From Nostocoides jenkinsii Ben 74 (GTDB lineage Bacteria > Actinomycetota > Actinomycetes > Actinomycetales > Dermatophilaceae): a stretch of 43,171 bases of DNA. The notes under the pieces were generated by a model. That model did not search any database, had not been told where the DNA came from, and saw only the letters and a program-made list of their open reading frames with translations. The stretch covers positions 1,054,992 to 1,098,162 of the forward strand of contig NZ_HF571038.1 in assembly GCF_001046875.1 (NCBI RefSeq), given 5' to 3'. Made by a program: the position numbers and the translations under genes. Shown here in pieces: positions 16,544 to 25,029 of the stretch (positions are counted from its first letter, which is position 1; every line of letters begins with the position of its first letter).

Positions 16544-17275
16544 TTAACCCAGCAGGCGAGGCTCGATCCGCTCCTCGGTGACGCTGCCGTCGGGCTGGCG
16601 GGCGACGACGTACGCGCCCTTGCCGGGGGTCTCGGTGACCGCCTCGACGACCTGGATGCCGTGATAGACGATGCCGACACCGTCGTCGGTGCAGTGCGTG
16701 ACGCCCAACGTGCCGTCCGCGACCAGCGCGTGGATGGTCGGGCGGCGCCGCGCTTCGCTGTCATAGTGCACGCCATTGCCGTAGGGCAGCAACGCCAGGC
16801 CGTTGGTGACCGCTCGCAGTTGCGGCCCGAAGGAGTCGGTGCAACCGCCTTGGTACCAGCAGATTGACCCCGCCGACACCCCGGCGAGTACGACACCGCG
16901 CTCCCACACCCGTCGAAAGACCGGGCGCAGGTCGTGCACGTCCCAGACGGCGAGCAAGTTAGCGACGGAGCCTCCGTTGACCCAGATGACGTCTTGGGCA
17001 GAAAGATGGCCCTCAATGTCGTCCAGGTTCGGCATCGGGAACAGGTGCAGGTGCGTCTGCTCAAAACCCGCGATCCGGGCCGCCTCATCCAGTTCGGATG
17101 CGAACCACCGCGGGTCGCCGCTGGCCGTGCCCAGCACGCACACTTTCGGCCGCCGGCCGGAGACACCCGAGAGCGCGACGGCGTGGTGCACGAGGTGGTC
17201 GTACTCGACCCGGGTGCGCTCCCCATAGCGGTAGCCGCCGGAGGTCGCGAGGATGGTGGGCTGGTCCGCGGGCAT
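16544..17275 (-). CDS. Peptidase E, family S51 (type 1 glutamine amidotransferase-like)
   Basis: A 243-residue cytoplasmic serine peptidase of the S51 family (dipeptidase E or cyanophycinase relatives), which cleaves small, usually Asp-containing, peptides. The nucleophile elbow is GVVLAGVSAGSICWYQGG (Ser in GVSAGS, about residue 135). VIWVNGGSVANLLAVW is the preceding G-G-[ST] strand, and LLPYGNGVHYDSEARRRPT carries the conserved C-terminal block. I chose ATG 17275: the extra nine residues from 17302 lack support, and TAGGGT lies 7 nt before this ATG. It converges on the flippase gene and lies 42 bp from the polA stop. Physiological substrate unknown. Confidence 0.85.
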   Translation of the reverse strand: MPADQPTILATSGGYRYGERTRVEYDHLVHHAVALSGVSGRRPKVCVLGTASGDPRWFASELDEAARIAGFEQTHLHLFPMPNLDDIEGHLSAQDVIWVNGGSVANLLAVWDVHDLRPVFRRVWERGVVLAGVSAGSICWYQGGCTDSFGPQLRAVTNGLALLPYGNGVHYDSEARRRPTIHALVADGTLGVTHCTDDGVGIVYHGIQVVEAVTETPGKGAYVVARQPDGSVTEERIEPRLLG

Positions 17276-17282
17276 GGCGCTC

Positions 17283-17288
17283 ACCCTA
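17283..17288 (-). promoter_or_regulatory. Putative -10 element for peptidase E mRNA
   Basis: TAGGGT on the minus strand, 7 nt before ATG 17275. The same bases could be read as a weak ribosome-binding site (AGGGTGAG), so leaderless and leadered readings are both open. Confidence 0.35.
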
Positions 17289-17317
17289 CGTGGGCGCCAC
17301 ACCCCATCGCCGACCGA

Positions 17318-19987
17318 TTAGTGACCGGCGTCGTGCCAGGAGCGGCCGATCCCGACCGAGACGTCGAGCGGCACGCTGATCTCACCGGCGGCCGCACCCA
17401 TCTCGCGGCGAACCAGCGCCTCGACCCGATCCGCCTCTCCCGGAGCGACCTCGATGACCAGCTCGTCGTGAACCTGCAACAGCAGGCGGGACGACAGGCC
17501 GGCCTCGGCCAGCGCCCGGTGGGTGCCGAGCATCGCGACCTTCATGATGTCGGCGGCGCTGCCCTGGATCGGGGCGTTCAGGGCCATCCGCTCGGCCATC
17601 TCGCGGCGCTGCCGGTTGTCGCTGGTCAGGTCGGGCAGGTAGCGGCGACGGCCGAGCATCGTCTCGGTGTAGCCGGTGGCCCGAGCGTCCGCCACGACAT
17701 CGCGCAAGTAGTCGCGCACGCCACCGAAGCGGGCGAAGTATTCGTCCATCAACGCGCGGGCCTCCTCCACCGGGATCGTCAACTGGCGGGACAACCCGAA
17801 GGCGGACAACCCATAGGCCAGGCCATAGGACATCGCCTTGACCTTGGAGCGCATGGCCGGCGTCACGTCGGCGGGCTCGACGCCGAAAACGCGAGAACCC
17901 ACGAACCGGTGCAAGTCTTCGCCGGTCCGGAAGGCCTCGATCAGGCCCGCATCACCGGATAGATGCGCCATGATCCGCATCTCGATCTGGCTGTAGTCGA
18001 CCGACATCAACGACTCGTAGCCCGGCCCCACGACGAAGGATTCGCGGATGCGGCGCCCCTCGTCCGTGCGGATCGGGATGTTCTGGAGGTTGGGGTCCTT
18101 CGAGGACAGCCGTCCCGTCGCCGCGATCGTCTGCTCATAGGTCGTATGGATGCGCCCGTCGTCCGCCACCGACTTCAGCAGGCCCTCGACGGTGACCCGC
18201 AGACGGGTCGCGTCCCGGTGGCGCAACAACGCCTCCAGGAAGGGATGCTCCGTCTTGGCAAAGAGGTCCGCCAGTGCCTCCGCGTCCGTGGTCCACCCCG
18301 TTTTGGTGCGCTTGGTCTTAGGCATCCCGAGCGTGTCGAACAGCACGACCTGCAACTGCTTCGGCGACCCGAGGTTGATCTGCTCGCCACCGATCGCGTC
18401 ATAGGCGTCCTCTTGCGCCCGCTCGACGGCATCGGCGAAGTCCTTCTCCAAACCCTCAAGATGCTCGATGTCGACGGCGATGCCCGTCTGCTCCATCTCG
18501 GCGAGCACTCCGACCAGCGGAAGCTCCACCTGCTGCAGCAGCTCGGTCCCGCCCGCGGCCTCCACCTGGCCGGCGAGCTCGGTGCCGAGATCCAGCACCG
18601 CCCGCGCCCGGACGGCAGCTGCATCGATCTCGGCCTGGTCGTCGGCGCCGAAGTCGAGCATGCCGTCTTGCGCCCCGGACTCAGCGCGCAGGTCGCGCCC
18701 GAGCATTCGCAGCACGAGGTCGGCGAGGTCGAAGTCGCGCTGGTCCGGCTTGACGAGGTATGCCGCGAGCGCCGTGTCCTGGTCCAGCCCCTTCAACTCC
18801 CAGCCGCGCGCGCGCAGCGCGTGCATCGGCCCCTTGGCGTCATGCAGGATCTTGGGTGCCGACTCATCCGCCAACCACGCAGCTAGCGCGGCCTCACCCG
18901 CCGGATCGAGCGGCGTCACATCGACATACGCCACCGGTCCCTCAGTCGGCGCCAGCGCCAAGGCACCCACATCACCAGTGCCCCGGGCCCACGACCCCAC
19001 GACGTGCACCCCCACCGGGCCCGCGCGGCCCGGCCCCGCGAACCAGGCCGGCACATCATCCCCGGAAAGGACCGTCGACTCGATCTCGAAACCGCCGTCT
19101 GCCTCGACAGCCGCCGTGTCGAAGGTCGTAAACAGCCGCTCGCGCAGGACGCGGAACTCCAGGGCGTCGAAGACCTCGTGCACCTTTTCGCGGTCCCACA
19201 TGGTGCGCTGAAGTTCGTCCAAGCCGACACCCGTGTCTAGATCGCGCACGAGTTGGTTGAGCCGCCGGTTGCGCAACACCTGATCCAGGTGCGCGCGCAG
19301 CGCGTCGCCGACCTTGCCGCCGATCTGATCGATGTGGGCGACGATGCCAGTCAGCCCGTCATATTGCGTGATCCACTTCGCCGCGGTTTTCGGACCCACC
19401 CCCGGTATGCCGGGCAAGTTGTCACTCGACTCCCCCACCAAGGCGGCGAGGTCGCTATAGCGCTGCGGGGGAACGCCGTATTTCTCGGTCACCTTGGCCG
19501 GGTCCATGCGCCATACCTCCGACACGCCACGGACGGGATAGAGCAGCGTGACGCGATCCGAGACGAGTTGAAAGGCGTCGCGGTCGCCCGAGCAGATGAC
19601 GACCTCCATGTCCCGCTCGGTTGCCTGGGTGGTCAAGGTCGCGATGATGTCGTCGGCCTCGAAGCCGGGCACTTCGATCCAGCGGATCTTCAGGGCGTCG
19701 AGCACCTCCCGCAGCAGCGGCAATTGGCCGGAGAACTCGCTCGGGGTGGCCGACCGGCCGGCCTTGTACTCGGCATACTCCTGGGCACGAAAGGTGTCGC
19801 GGGAGACATCGAAGGCCACCGCGAGATGAGTCGGGTCCTCGTCCCGCAGGACGTTGATGAGCATCGAGGTGAAGCCATAGACCGCATTGGTGTGTTGGCC
19901 CGTCTTGGTCGAGAAGTTCTCCGCGGGCAGCGCGAAGAAGGCCCGATAGGCCAGGGAATGACCGTCCAACAGCAGCAATCGACTCAC
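17318..19987 (-). CDS. polA: DNA polymerase I
   Basis: An 889-residue DNA repair and Okazaki-maturation polymerase. The N-terminal 5'-3' exonuclease domain (1-290) begins SRLLLLDGHSLAYRAFFALP and contains VICSGDRDAFQLVSD. The middle domain corresponds to the 3'-5' exonuclease but lacks the acidic DxE metal ligands (VHVVGSWARGTGDV at that place), so it probably does not proofread, as in other actinobacterial Pol I. The C-terminal polymerase has motif A VDYSQIEMRIMAHLSGD, the O-helix RSKVKAMSYGLAYGLSAFG and motif C LLQVHDELVIEV. I chose GTG 19987: TAGGCT lies 7 nt upstream, and a longer start would overlap the divergent thioesterase. Identification is secure. Confidence 0.97.
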   Translation of the reverse strand: MSRLLLLDGHSLAYRAFFALPAENFSTKTGQHTNAVYGFTSMLINVLRDEDPTHLAVAFDVSRDTFRAQEYAEYKAGRSATPSEFSGQLPLLREVLDALKIRWIEVPGFEADDIIATLTTQATERDMEVVICSGDRDAFQLVSDRVTLLYPVRGVSEVWRMDPAKVTEKYGVPPQRYSDLAALVGESSDNLPGIPGVGPKTAAKWITQYDGLTGIVAHIDQIGGKVGDALRAHLDQVLRNRRLNQLVRDLDTGVGLDELQRTMWDREKVHEVFDALEFRVLRERLFTTFDTAAVEADGGFEIESTVLSGDDVPAWFAGPGRAGPVGVHVVGSWARGTGDVGALALAPTEGPVAYVDVTPLDPAGEAALAAWLADESAPKILHDAKGPMHALRARGWELKGLDQDTALAAYLVKPDQRDFDLADLVLRMLGRDLRAESGAQDGMLDFGADDQAEIDAAAVRARAVLDLGTELAGQVEAAGGTELLQQVELPLVGVLAEMEQTGIAVDIEHLEGLEKDFADAVERAQEDAYDAIGGEQINLGSPKQLQVVLFDTLGMPKTKRTKTGWTTDAEALADLFAKTEHPFLEALLRHRDATRLRVTVEGLLKSVADDGRIHTTYEQTIAATGRLSSKDPNLQNIPIRTDEGRRIRESFVVGPGYESLMSVDYSQIEMRIMAHLSGDAGLIEAFRTGEDLHRFVGSRVFGVEPADVTPAMRSKVKAMSYGLAYGLSAFGLSRQLTIPVEEARALMDEYFARFGGVRDYLRDVVADARATGYTETMLGRRRYLPDLTSDNRQRREMAERMALNAPIQGSAADIMKVAMLGTHRALAEAGLSSRLLLQVHDELVIEVAPGEADRVEALVRREMGAAAGEISVPLDVSVGIGRSWHDAGH

Positions 19988-19994
19988 GCATGGC

Positions 19995-20000
19995 AGCCTA
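19995..20000 (-). promoter_or_regulatory. Putative -10 element for leaderless polA mRNA
   Basis: TAGGCT on the minus strand, 7 nt before GTG 19987, with no Shine-Dalgarno sequence. It sits in the 19-bp gap between divergent start codons, so any -35 region would lie inside the thioesterase coding sequence. Confidence 0.4.
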
Positions 20001-20006
20001 TGGCCC

Positions 20007-20462
20007 ATGACCGACAGCCTCGACTCCCTGACCGAAGACCAGAAGCTCGCCATGGTGCGCGGGCTCGCCGCGGGCACCCTCATCGAGCGGATGGGGATCG
20101 AGTTCGTGGAGATGAGCAAGGAGCGCATCGTCGCCACCATGCCGGTGGCCGGCAACACCCAGCCGTATGGCCTGCTCCACGGCGGCGCGAGCGTGGTCCT
20201 GGCCGAGACCTTGGGTTCATTCGGCGCGGTCCTGCACGCCGGCCCGGAGCGCGTCGCGGTCGGCATCGAGATCAACGCCACCCATCATCGGGCGGCCCGC
20301 TCCGGCCTGGTCACCGGTGTCGCGACCGTGCTCAGCGCCGGGAACACGATGGTGTCCTACGAGATCGTCGTCACCGACGAGGACGGCAAGCGATGCTGCA
20401 CCTCGCGGCTGACGTGTTTGATCCGCGACCTGCCGCCGGGTGCGAACGGGGCGGCCGGCTAA
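20007..20462 (+). CDS. Hotdog-fold thioesterase (PaaI/YbdB-type)
   Basis: A 151-residue single hotdog-domain acyl-CoA thioesterase. The key signature is PYGLLHGGASVVLAETLGSFG (about residues 52-72): the HGG turn and the glutamate that acts as catalytic base or nucleophile in PaaI/4-hydroxybenzoyl-CoA thioesterase relatives. INATHHRAARSGLVTGVAT is the second half of the fold. ATG 20007 is only 19 bp from the divergent polA start, so its promoter must lie within polA; no clear ribosome-binding site is visible. Its stop overlaps the convergent GNAT gene's stop by 4 bp. The substrate cannot be assigned. Confidence 0.85.
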   Translation: MTDSLDSLTEDQKLAMVRGLAAGTLIERMGIEFVEMSKERIVATMPVAGNTQPYGLLHGGASVVLAETLGSFGAVLHAGPERVAVGIEINATHHRAARSGLVTGVATVLSAGNTMVSYEIVVTDEDGKRCCTSRLTCLIRDLPPGANGAAG

Positions 20463-21061
20463 CCCGCGGCGGGACGGCGCAGGGTGAGCCGTGGCGCGAC
20501 CTGAGCAGTGTCGATCCCGGCGCGAGCGCGCAGCGTCCGGCGCTTTCCGAGCAGGACATCCCGGGCGGCGGCATCGGAGCCCGCCAGTTTGCGGCGCAGA
20601 ACCGACGTCGGCACGGCCCGCCTCGTCACGGTCGAGGTGAAGCCAAGCCGCGCGAAGAATCGGTTGCTCAACTTGTCGGTGGTCGAGACGTTGGCAAAGA
20701 TCACATCATGGCCCTGGCTCTCGGCCAGCTTGGCGACACCGCCAAGAAGTGCCGCGGCGACCCCTTGACGACGGGCACCCGATACGACATACAACTCATC
20801 GATCGCTAAGGCGGCGGGCTCGATCAGGCCCTGGTTGCGCGTGTTGACCACCACGAACCCGACGGGGCGGCCGTCGAGGGTGGCCAACAACGCGCTCGTG
20901 CCGGGTCGGGCGAGGGCCTCGCGGATCCGGCCCGCATTGGCCGCCCGAGCTGCCAAGTCGTGACTCATCCCCGACACCAGCGCGGACTCGATCCACAGCG
21001 TCGCGAGGACGCCGGCATCGACGGCTTTGGCCTTCGTCACACTGAGGTGCGGGCGCGCCAC
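20459..21061 (-). CDS. GNAT-family N-acetyltransferase
   Basis: A 200-residue acetyltransferase with one GNAT domain in its first 150 residues. GRPVGFVVVNTRNQG is strand 4, AIDELYVVSGARRQGVAAALLGG is the acetyl-CoA pyrophosphate loop (R-x-x-G-x-A), and SNRFFARLGFTS is the conserved end. The last 50 residues are basic and outside the domain. GTG 21061 has AGGAG with 6 nt spacing, a good site. It converges on the thioesterase gene with overlapping stop codons. About 195 bp separate it from the pdtaR stop upstream; that gap shows only a weak GGTGA/TCACC hairpin. Acceptor unknown. Confidence 0.82.
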   Translation of the reverse strand: MARPHLSVTKAKAVDAGVLATLWIESALVSGMSHDLAARAANAGRIREALARPGTSALLATLDGRPVGFVVVNTRNQGLIEPAALAIDELYVVSGARRQGVAAALLGGVAKLAESQGHDVIFANVSTTDKLSNRFFARLGFTSTVTRRAVPTSVLRRKLAGSDAAARDVLLGKRRTLRARAGIDTAQVAPRLTLRRPAAG

Positions 21062-21255
21062 GGGAAGCTCCTGTCGCGAGGATGTGAATGGTGCGGGTCG
21101 TCCGGAAGGGCCGCTGCCCGAACCGGGTTACCGAACTCTAGAGCAGACGTCGCCACCGACGAAAGGGCTGTCTGGCGGTGAATCCGCTCACCCTCCGACG
21201 CGGTGGGGCGGGCGTGACCGATGTGACGAAAGTGCTGATCAGTGAGGCGGTTGCT

Positions 21256-21861
21256 TCAGGCCTTGTCGATGCCCGCGATGACGGCTTCGGCCACCTCGCG
21301 CATGCCGAGTCGTCGGTCCATCGCGGTCTTCTGGATCCACCGGAAGGCATCGGATTCGGTCAGCTTGAGCTTCTTCATCAGGACGCCCTTGGCTCGCTCG
21401 ACAGCCTTGCGCGTCTCCAGCGCTTCGCCGAGATCGGCGACCTCCTGCTCAAGGAGCTTCAACTCGCGCCAACGCGACAGGGCGATGTCGATGGCGGGCG
21501 AGAGGTCGGCGGCGGTGAACGGCTTGACGATATAGGCCATCACCCCGGCGTCCCGGGCGCGCTCGACGAGCTCCGCCTGGGAGAAGGCCGTCAGCATGAT
21601 CACCGGGCACAGCCGCTGCTTGCCGATCTCCTCGGCGGCCGACAACCCGTCCATGACGGGCATCTTGACGTCCATGATCACCAGGTCGGGCTTCAGATCC
21701 AGCGTCAACTCGACGGCCTGCTCACCATTGCTGGCCTGGCCGACCACGTCATAGCCCGCCTCGCCGAGCAGTTCGACGAGGTCGAGGCGGATGAGCGCCT
21801 CGTCCTCGGCGACCACGACCCGGCTCGCGGTGCCGCCAGGAGCCGTCTCCGACTTCGTCAT
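21256..21861 (-). CDS. pdtaR: ANTAR-domain response regulator, PdtaR-type
   Basis: A 201-residue two-domain antiterminator. The N-terminal receiver has acidic residues in VVVAEDEALIRLDL, the phospho-acceptor Asp in LVIMDVKMPVMDG (about residue 65), Thr in VIMLTAFS and Lys in YIVKPFTAAD. The C-terminal ANTAR domain (about 130-195), KAVERAKGVLMKKLKLTESDAFRWIQ, binds tandem hairpins in target RNAs to prevent termination. In mycobacteria PdtaR is phosphorylated by the PdtaS histidine kinase; no kinase gene is present in this window. I chose ATG 21861 because GTGAGGA sits 5 nt upstream; two earlier in-frame starts lack a site. A stand-alone gene beside tRNA-Leu, as is common in Actinobacteria. Confidence 0.92.
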   Translation of the reverse strand: MTKSETAPGGTASRVVVAEDEALIRLDLVELLGEAGYDVVGQASNGEQAVELTLDLKPDLVIMDVKMPVMDGLSAAEEIGKQRLCPVIMLTAFSQAELVERARDAGVMAYIVKPFTAADLSPAIDIALSRWRELKLLEQEVADLGEALETRKAVERAKGVLMKKLKLTESDAFRWIQKTAMDRRLGMREVAEAVIAGIDKA

Positions 21862-21915
21862 GAACATCCTCACCGAGTGTCGTCAATCGACCCCCCACCT
21901 GGGTGTCGATCGGTG

Positions 21916-21996
21916 TGCCGAGGGCGGGACTTGAACCCGCACGCCTTGCGGCAACGCATTTTGAGTGCGCCGTGTCTGCCATTCCACCACCCCGGC
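21916..21996 (-). tRNA. tRNA-Leu(CAA)
   Basis: An 81-nt class II tRNA. The acceptor stem GCCGGGG pairs with CCTCGGC (one G-T), followed by discriminator A; CCA is not encoded. The anticodon stem-loop GCGCA-CTCAAAA-TGCGT gives anticodon CAA, reading UUG. The 13-nt variable arm TGCCGCAAGGCGT forms the extra hairpin of leucine tRNAs, and the T-arm is GCGGG-TTCAAGT-CCCGC. UUG is a minority Leu codon in this GC-rich genome. Confidence 0.95.
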
Positions 21997-22008
21997 TGGG
22001 CAAGGTGC

Positions 22009-22014
22009 AGCATA
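22009..22014 (-). promoter_or_regulatory. Possible -10 box for tRNA-Leu
   Basis: TATGCT on the minus strand ends 12 nt before the tRNA 5' end. There is no -35. An imperfect GC-rich hairpin between this box and the pyk stop could terminate pyk. Confidence 0.25.
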
Positions 22015-22059
22015 CCCGCTGCGCGGGCGGGACCGCGTCCGGGTCCGCCGCGGCCCGCC

Positions 22060-23508
22060 TCAGCCGTCGTTGCTTCCGAAGGCGCCCGTCCGGCCGACCG
22101 CGTCGCCAACCGCGTGCACCCGCAACGCATTTGTCGTTCCGGCGACGCCGGGGGGCGACCCCGCGGCGATCACCACACGAGCGCCCTCGGGGCAGCGGCC
22201 GTGGTCCAGCAGGGCCTGGTCGACCTGCACGGCCATGTCGTCCGTATGCCGCACATTCGGCACCAGGAACGTCTCCACGCCCCAGGTCAGCGCGAGTTGC
22301 GAGCGCGTTGCGGGCCATGGCGTGAACGCCAACATGGGCTTGGCCGGCCGCAACCGGGCAAGCGCCCGCGCCGAGCCGCCGGTCGTGGTGAATGTGACCA
22401 GATAGTGCGCCCCGACCCGCTCCCCGATATCGGCCGCCGCGCGGGTGATGGCGCCCGAGACGGTCTGGGCCGGGTAGGTCAGCGGCGCGATCCGGTCGAA
22501 GCCCTGGTCCTCGGTGTTCTCGATGATGCGCGCCATCGTCGTGACGGCCTCGATCGGGAAGGCTCCCATCGACGTCTCCCCCGACAGCATCAACGCATCG
22601 GCACCATCGAGCACCGCATTGGCGGCATCGGAGGCTTCCGCGCGAGTGGGTCGCGGGTTCTCGATCATCGACTCCAGCACTTGCGTGGCGACGATGACCG
22701 GCTTGGCGTTGCGGCGCGCGATCTCGATGGCGAGCTTTTGCACCAGCGGCACCTGCTCCAGCGGCAGCTCGACGCCGAGGTCGCCGCGGGCCACCATGAT
22801 GCCGTCGAAGGCCTCGACGATCTCCTCCAGGTTGGCGACCGCCTGTGGCTTCTCGATCTTGGCGATGACCGGCAGGCGAATGCCTTCCTCGTCCATGATC
22901 TCGTGCACCCGGTCAATGTCCTCGGCGCTGCGCACGAACGACAGCGCGATCCAGTCGGCCCGCAGGTGCAGGGCCCAGCGCAGGTCCGCCTCGTCCTTCT
23001 CCGACAAGGCCGGGACACTCACGGCGACGCCGGGCAGGTTGATGCCCTTGTTGTTGGAGACGGTGCCGGCGACGACGACCTCGCAGACGACATCGGTGTC
23101 GGTGACCTCGACGGCGACGAGCTCGACCTTGCCGTCGTCGATCAGCAGGGTGTCGCCGGGGTGGACGTCACCGGCCAACCCCTTGTATGTCGTGCCGACA
23201 AGATGCTGGGACCCGTCCACCTCGCGCGTGGTGATGGTGAAGCGGTCGCCGTTGACGAGTTCCACGGGTCCCCCGCTGAACCTGGTCGTGCGGATCTTCG
23301 GCCCCTGCAGGTCCACCAGGATCCCGACGGCGCGGCCGGTGACGTCCGAGGCTCGGCGCACCGCGGAATAGACCGCGGCGTGGTCGTCATAGGAGCCGTG
23401 CGAGAGATTCAACCGGGCGATGTCCATGCCTGCCGCGACGAGGTCGTGGAGGCGCTCCGGGGAGTTGGTGCTGGGGCCGAGGGTGCAGACGATCTTGGCG
23501 CGACGCAT
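22060..23508 (-). CDS. pyk: Pyruvate kinase
   Basis: A 482-residue glycolytic enzyme that makes ATP and pyruvate from phosphoenolpyruvate and ADP. The N-terminus is RRAKIVCTLGPSTNSPERL, followed by ARLNLSHGSYDDHA, LQGPKIRTTRF, the catalytic-lysine motif VIAKIEKPQAVANL and the metal/substrate segment VARGDLGVELPLEQVPLVQK. LDGADALMLSGETSMGAFP is the end of the barrel; the C-terminal 120 residues are the allosteric domain. I chose ATG 23508: TAGAAT lies 7 nt upstream and no ribosome-binding site is present, so the mRNA is probably leaderless. A longer frame from 23556 is unlikely. It follows gltD by 63 bp. Identification is secure. Confidence 0.97.
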   Translation of the reverse strand: MRRAKIVCTLGPSTNSPERLHDLVAAGMDIARLNLSHGSYDDHAAVYSAVRRASDVTGRAVGILVDLQGPKIRTTRFSGGPVELVNGDRFTITTREVDGSQHLVGTTYKGLAGDVHPGDTLLIDDGKVELVAVEVTDTDVVCEVVVAGTVSNNKGINLPGVAVSVPALSEKDEADLRWALHLRADWIALSFVRSAEDIDRVHEIMDEEGIRLPVIAKIEKPQAVANLEEIVEAFDGIMVARGDLGVELPLEQVPLVQKLAIEIARRNAKPVIVATQVLESMIENPRPTRAEASDAANAVLDGADALMLSGETSMGAFPIEAVTTMARIIENTEDQGFDRIAPLTYPAQTVSGAITRAAADIGERVGAHYLVTFTTTGGSARALARLRPAKPMLAFTPWPATRSQLALTWGVETFLVPNVRHTDDMAVQVDQALLDHGRCPEGARVVIAAGSPPGVAGTTNALRVHAVGDAVGRTGAFGSNDG

Positions 23509-23515
23509 ATACCCA

Positions 23516-23521
23516 ATTCTA
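23516..23521 (-). promoter_or_regulatory. Putative -10 element for leaderless pyk mRNA
   Basis: TAGAAT (5 of 6 to consensus) on the minus strand ends exactly 7 nt before the pyk ATG. It is the best example of the leaderless arrangement in this window. Confidence 0.5.
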
Positions 23522-23571
23522 TGGGTGCCGGCCGAATCGAGTGGCGTGGGCCACACCTTTGAGACGGCGCG

Positions 23572-25029
23572 TCAGGCCATCAGCGGTCGATCGGTCGGAT
23601 TGATCGGGCGCGGCAGGGCCGAGGCACCGGTCAAGAAGGCGTCGACCCCGTGGGCGGCGGACCGGCCCTCGGCGATCGCCCACACGATCAGCGACTGACC
23701 GCGGCCCGCGTCGCCCGCGACGAAGACACCCGGCACCGACGTCATGAAGCTCGCGTCCCGCTGGACATTGCCCCGGGCATCCAGCGCGACGCCGAGCTGC
23801 TCGACCAGGCCGGCCTGCTGCGGCCCGAGAAAACCCATGGCCAACAAGACCAGTTGCGCGGGCAGGATGCGCTCGGTGCCCTCGACGGGTTCGAACCCCT
23901 TCTCCCCCATTTGCACATCACTGACCCGCAGGCCGCTGACTTGGCCGTTGGCGTCCTTGAGGATCTCCTGCGTCGACACGGCATACAACCGCTCCCCGCC
24001 CTCCTCATGGGCGCTCGCGACGCGGAAGATCATCGGATAGGTCGGCCAGGGCTGCGAGCCGGGCCGGTCGGCGCCCGGCTGGGGCATGATCTCCAAGCTG
24101 GTGACCGACCTGGCGCCCTGCCGGTGCGAGGTGCCGATGCAGTCCGCGCCGGTGTCGCCGCCGCCGATCACGATGACGTCCTTGCCGGTGGCGGTGACCT
24201 GGTCGGTGACCGTCTCACCGAGCGCGCTGCGGTTGGCCGGCGGCAGGAAGTCCATGGCCTGCAGGACGCCACCGGCATCCCGGCCGGGCACCGGCAGGTC
24301 GCGGGGCGCCGTGGCCCCGATGGCCAGCACCACCGCGTCGTAGCGGTCGCGCAGTTGCGTGCCGGTCACGCTGCCGCCGACGTCGACGCCGCAGCGGAAG
24401 CGCGTCCCCTCCGCCTCCATCTGACCGATGCGCCGATCCAGGACAGATTTCTCCATCTTGAACTCCGGTATGCCGTAGCGCAGCAGCCCGCCGGGCTTGT
24501 CCGCCCGTTCGTAGACCGCCACCGTGTGCCCCGCCCGCGTCAGCTGCTGGGCGACGGCGAGCCCGGCCGGGCCGGACCCGACGACGGCCACCGTCTTGCC
24601 GCTGAGGCGGTCCGGCGGCTGCGGGGTGACATTGCCCGCGGCCCACGCCTGCTCGATCGTCGTGACCTCGACCTGCTTGATCGTCACGGCCGGCTGGTTG
24701 ATGCCGAGCACGCACGCGGTCTCGCACGGCGCCGGGCACAGCCGCCCGGTGAACTCGGGGAAGTTGTTGGTGGCGTGCAGACGCTCGATGGCCTCACGCC
24801 AGTCCCCGCGCCAGGCTAGATCGTTCCACTCCGGGATGAGGTTGCCCAGTGGGCAGCCGGAGTGACAGAAGGGGATGCCACAGTCCATGCAGCGCCCCGC
24901 CTGGCGACGCAACTGCGCGAGGTCGGTCTCCTCATACACCTCTTTCCAGTCCTTGATCCGGACGGCAACCGGCCGGCGCGTGGGGAGTTCGCGCTCGCGC
25001 GTGGTGAGAAAGCCGTGTGGGTCAGCCAC
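23572..25029 (-). CDS. gltD: Glutamate synthase small (beta) subunit
   Basis: A 485-residue flavoprotein that passes electrons from NADPH to the large subunit of glutamate synthase. The N-terminal domain has the two four-cysteine Fe-S motifs, [14 protein letters not shown] and CPAPCETAC. The FAD-binding segment is [17 protein letters not shown] (about residue 150) and the NADPH-binding segment [15 protein letters not shown]. The C-terminus has the second FAD motif [24 protein letters not shown] chose GTG 25029, preceded by GGAGG; it overlaps the gltB stop by 8 bp, giving coupled translation at a 1:1 ratio. The frame continues upstream through gltB, but that part is arginine/proline-rich nonsense. 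Identification is secure. Confidence 0.96.
   Translation of the reverse strand: MADPHGFLTTRERELPTRRPVAVRIKDWKEVYEETDLAQLRRQAGRCMDCGIPFCHSGCPLGNLIPEWNDLAWRGDWREAIERLHATNNFPEFTGRLCPAPCETACVLGINQPAVTIKQVEVTTIEQAWAAGNVTPQPPDRLSGKTVAVVGSGPAGLAVAQQLTRAGHTVAVYERADKPGGLLRYGIPEFKMEKSVLDRRIGQMEAEGTRFRCGVDVGGSVTGTQLRDRYDAVVLAIGATAPRDLPVPGRDAGGVLQAMDFLPPANRSALGETVTDQVTATGKDVIVIGGGDTGADCIGTSHRQGARSVTSLEIMPQPGADRPGSQPWPTYPMIFRVASAHEEGGERLYAVSTQEILKDANGQVSGLRVSDVQMGEKGFEPVEGTERILPAQLVLLAMGFLGPQQAGLVEQLGVALDARGNVQRDASFMTSVPGVFVAGDAGRGQSLIVWAIAEGRSAAHGVDAFLTGASALPRPINPTDRPLMA

Noticed and set aside
19988-20281. N-terminal extension of polA to 20281
   Set aside because: It would overlap most of the thioesterase start region and has no family match; polA proteins begin SRLLLLDGHSLAYRAF.
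21178-23562. Long plus-strand frame opposite pdtaR, the tRNA and pyk
   Set aside because: His/Arg/Asp-rich shadow crossing a tRNA; typical of third-position GC on the antisense strand.
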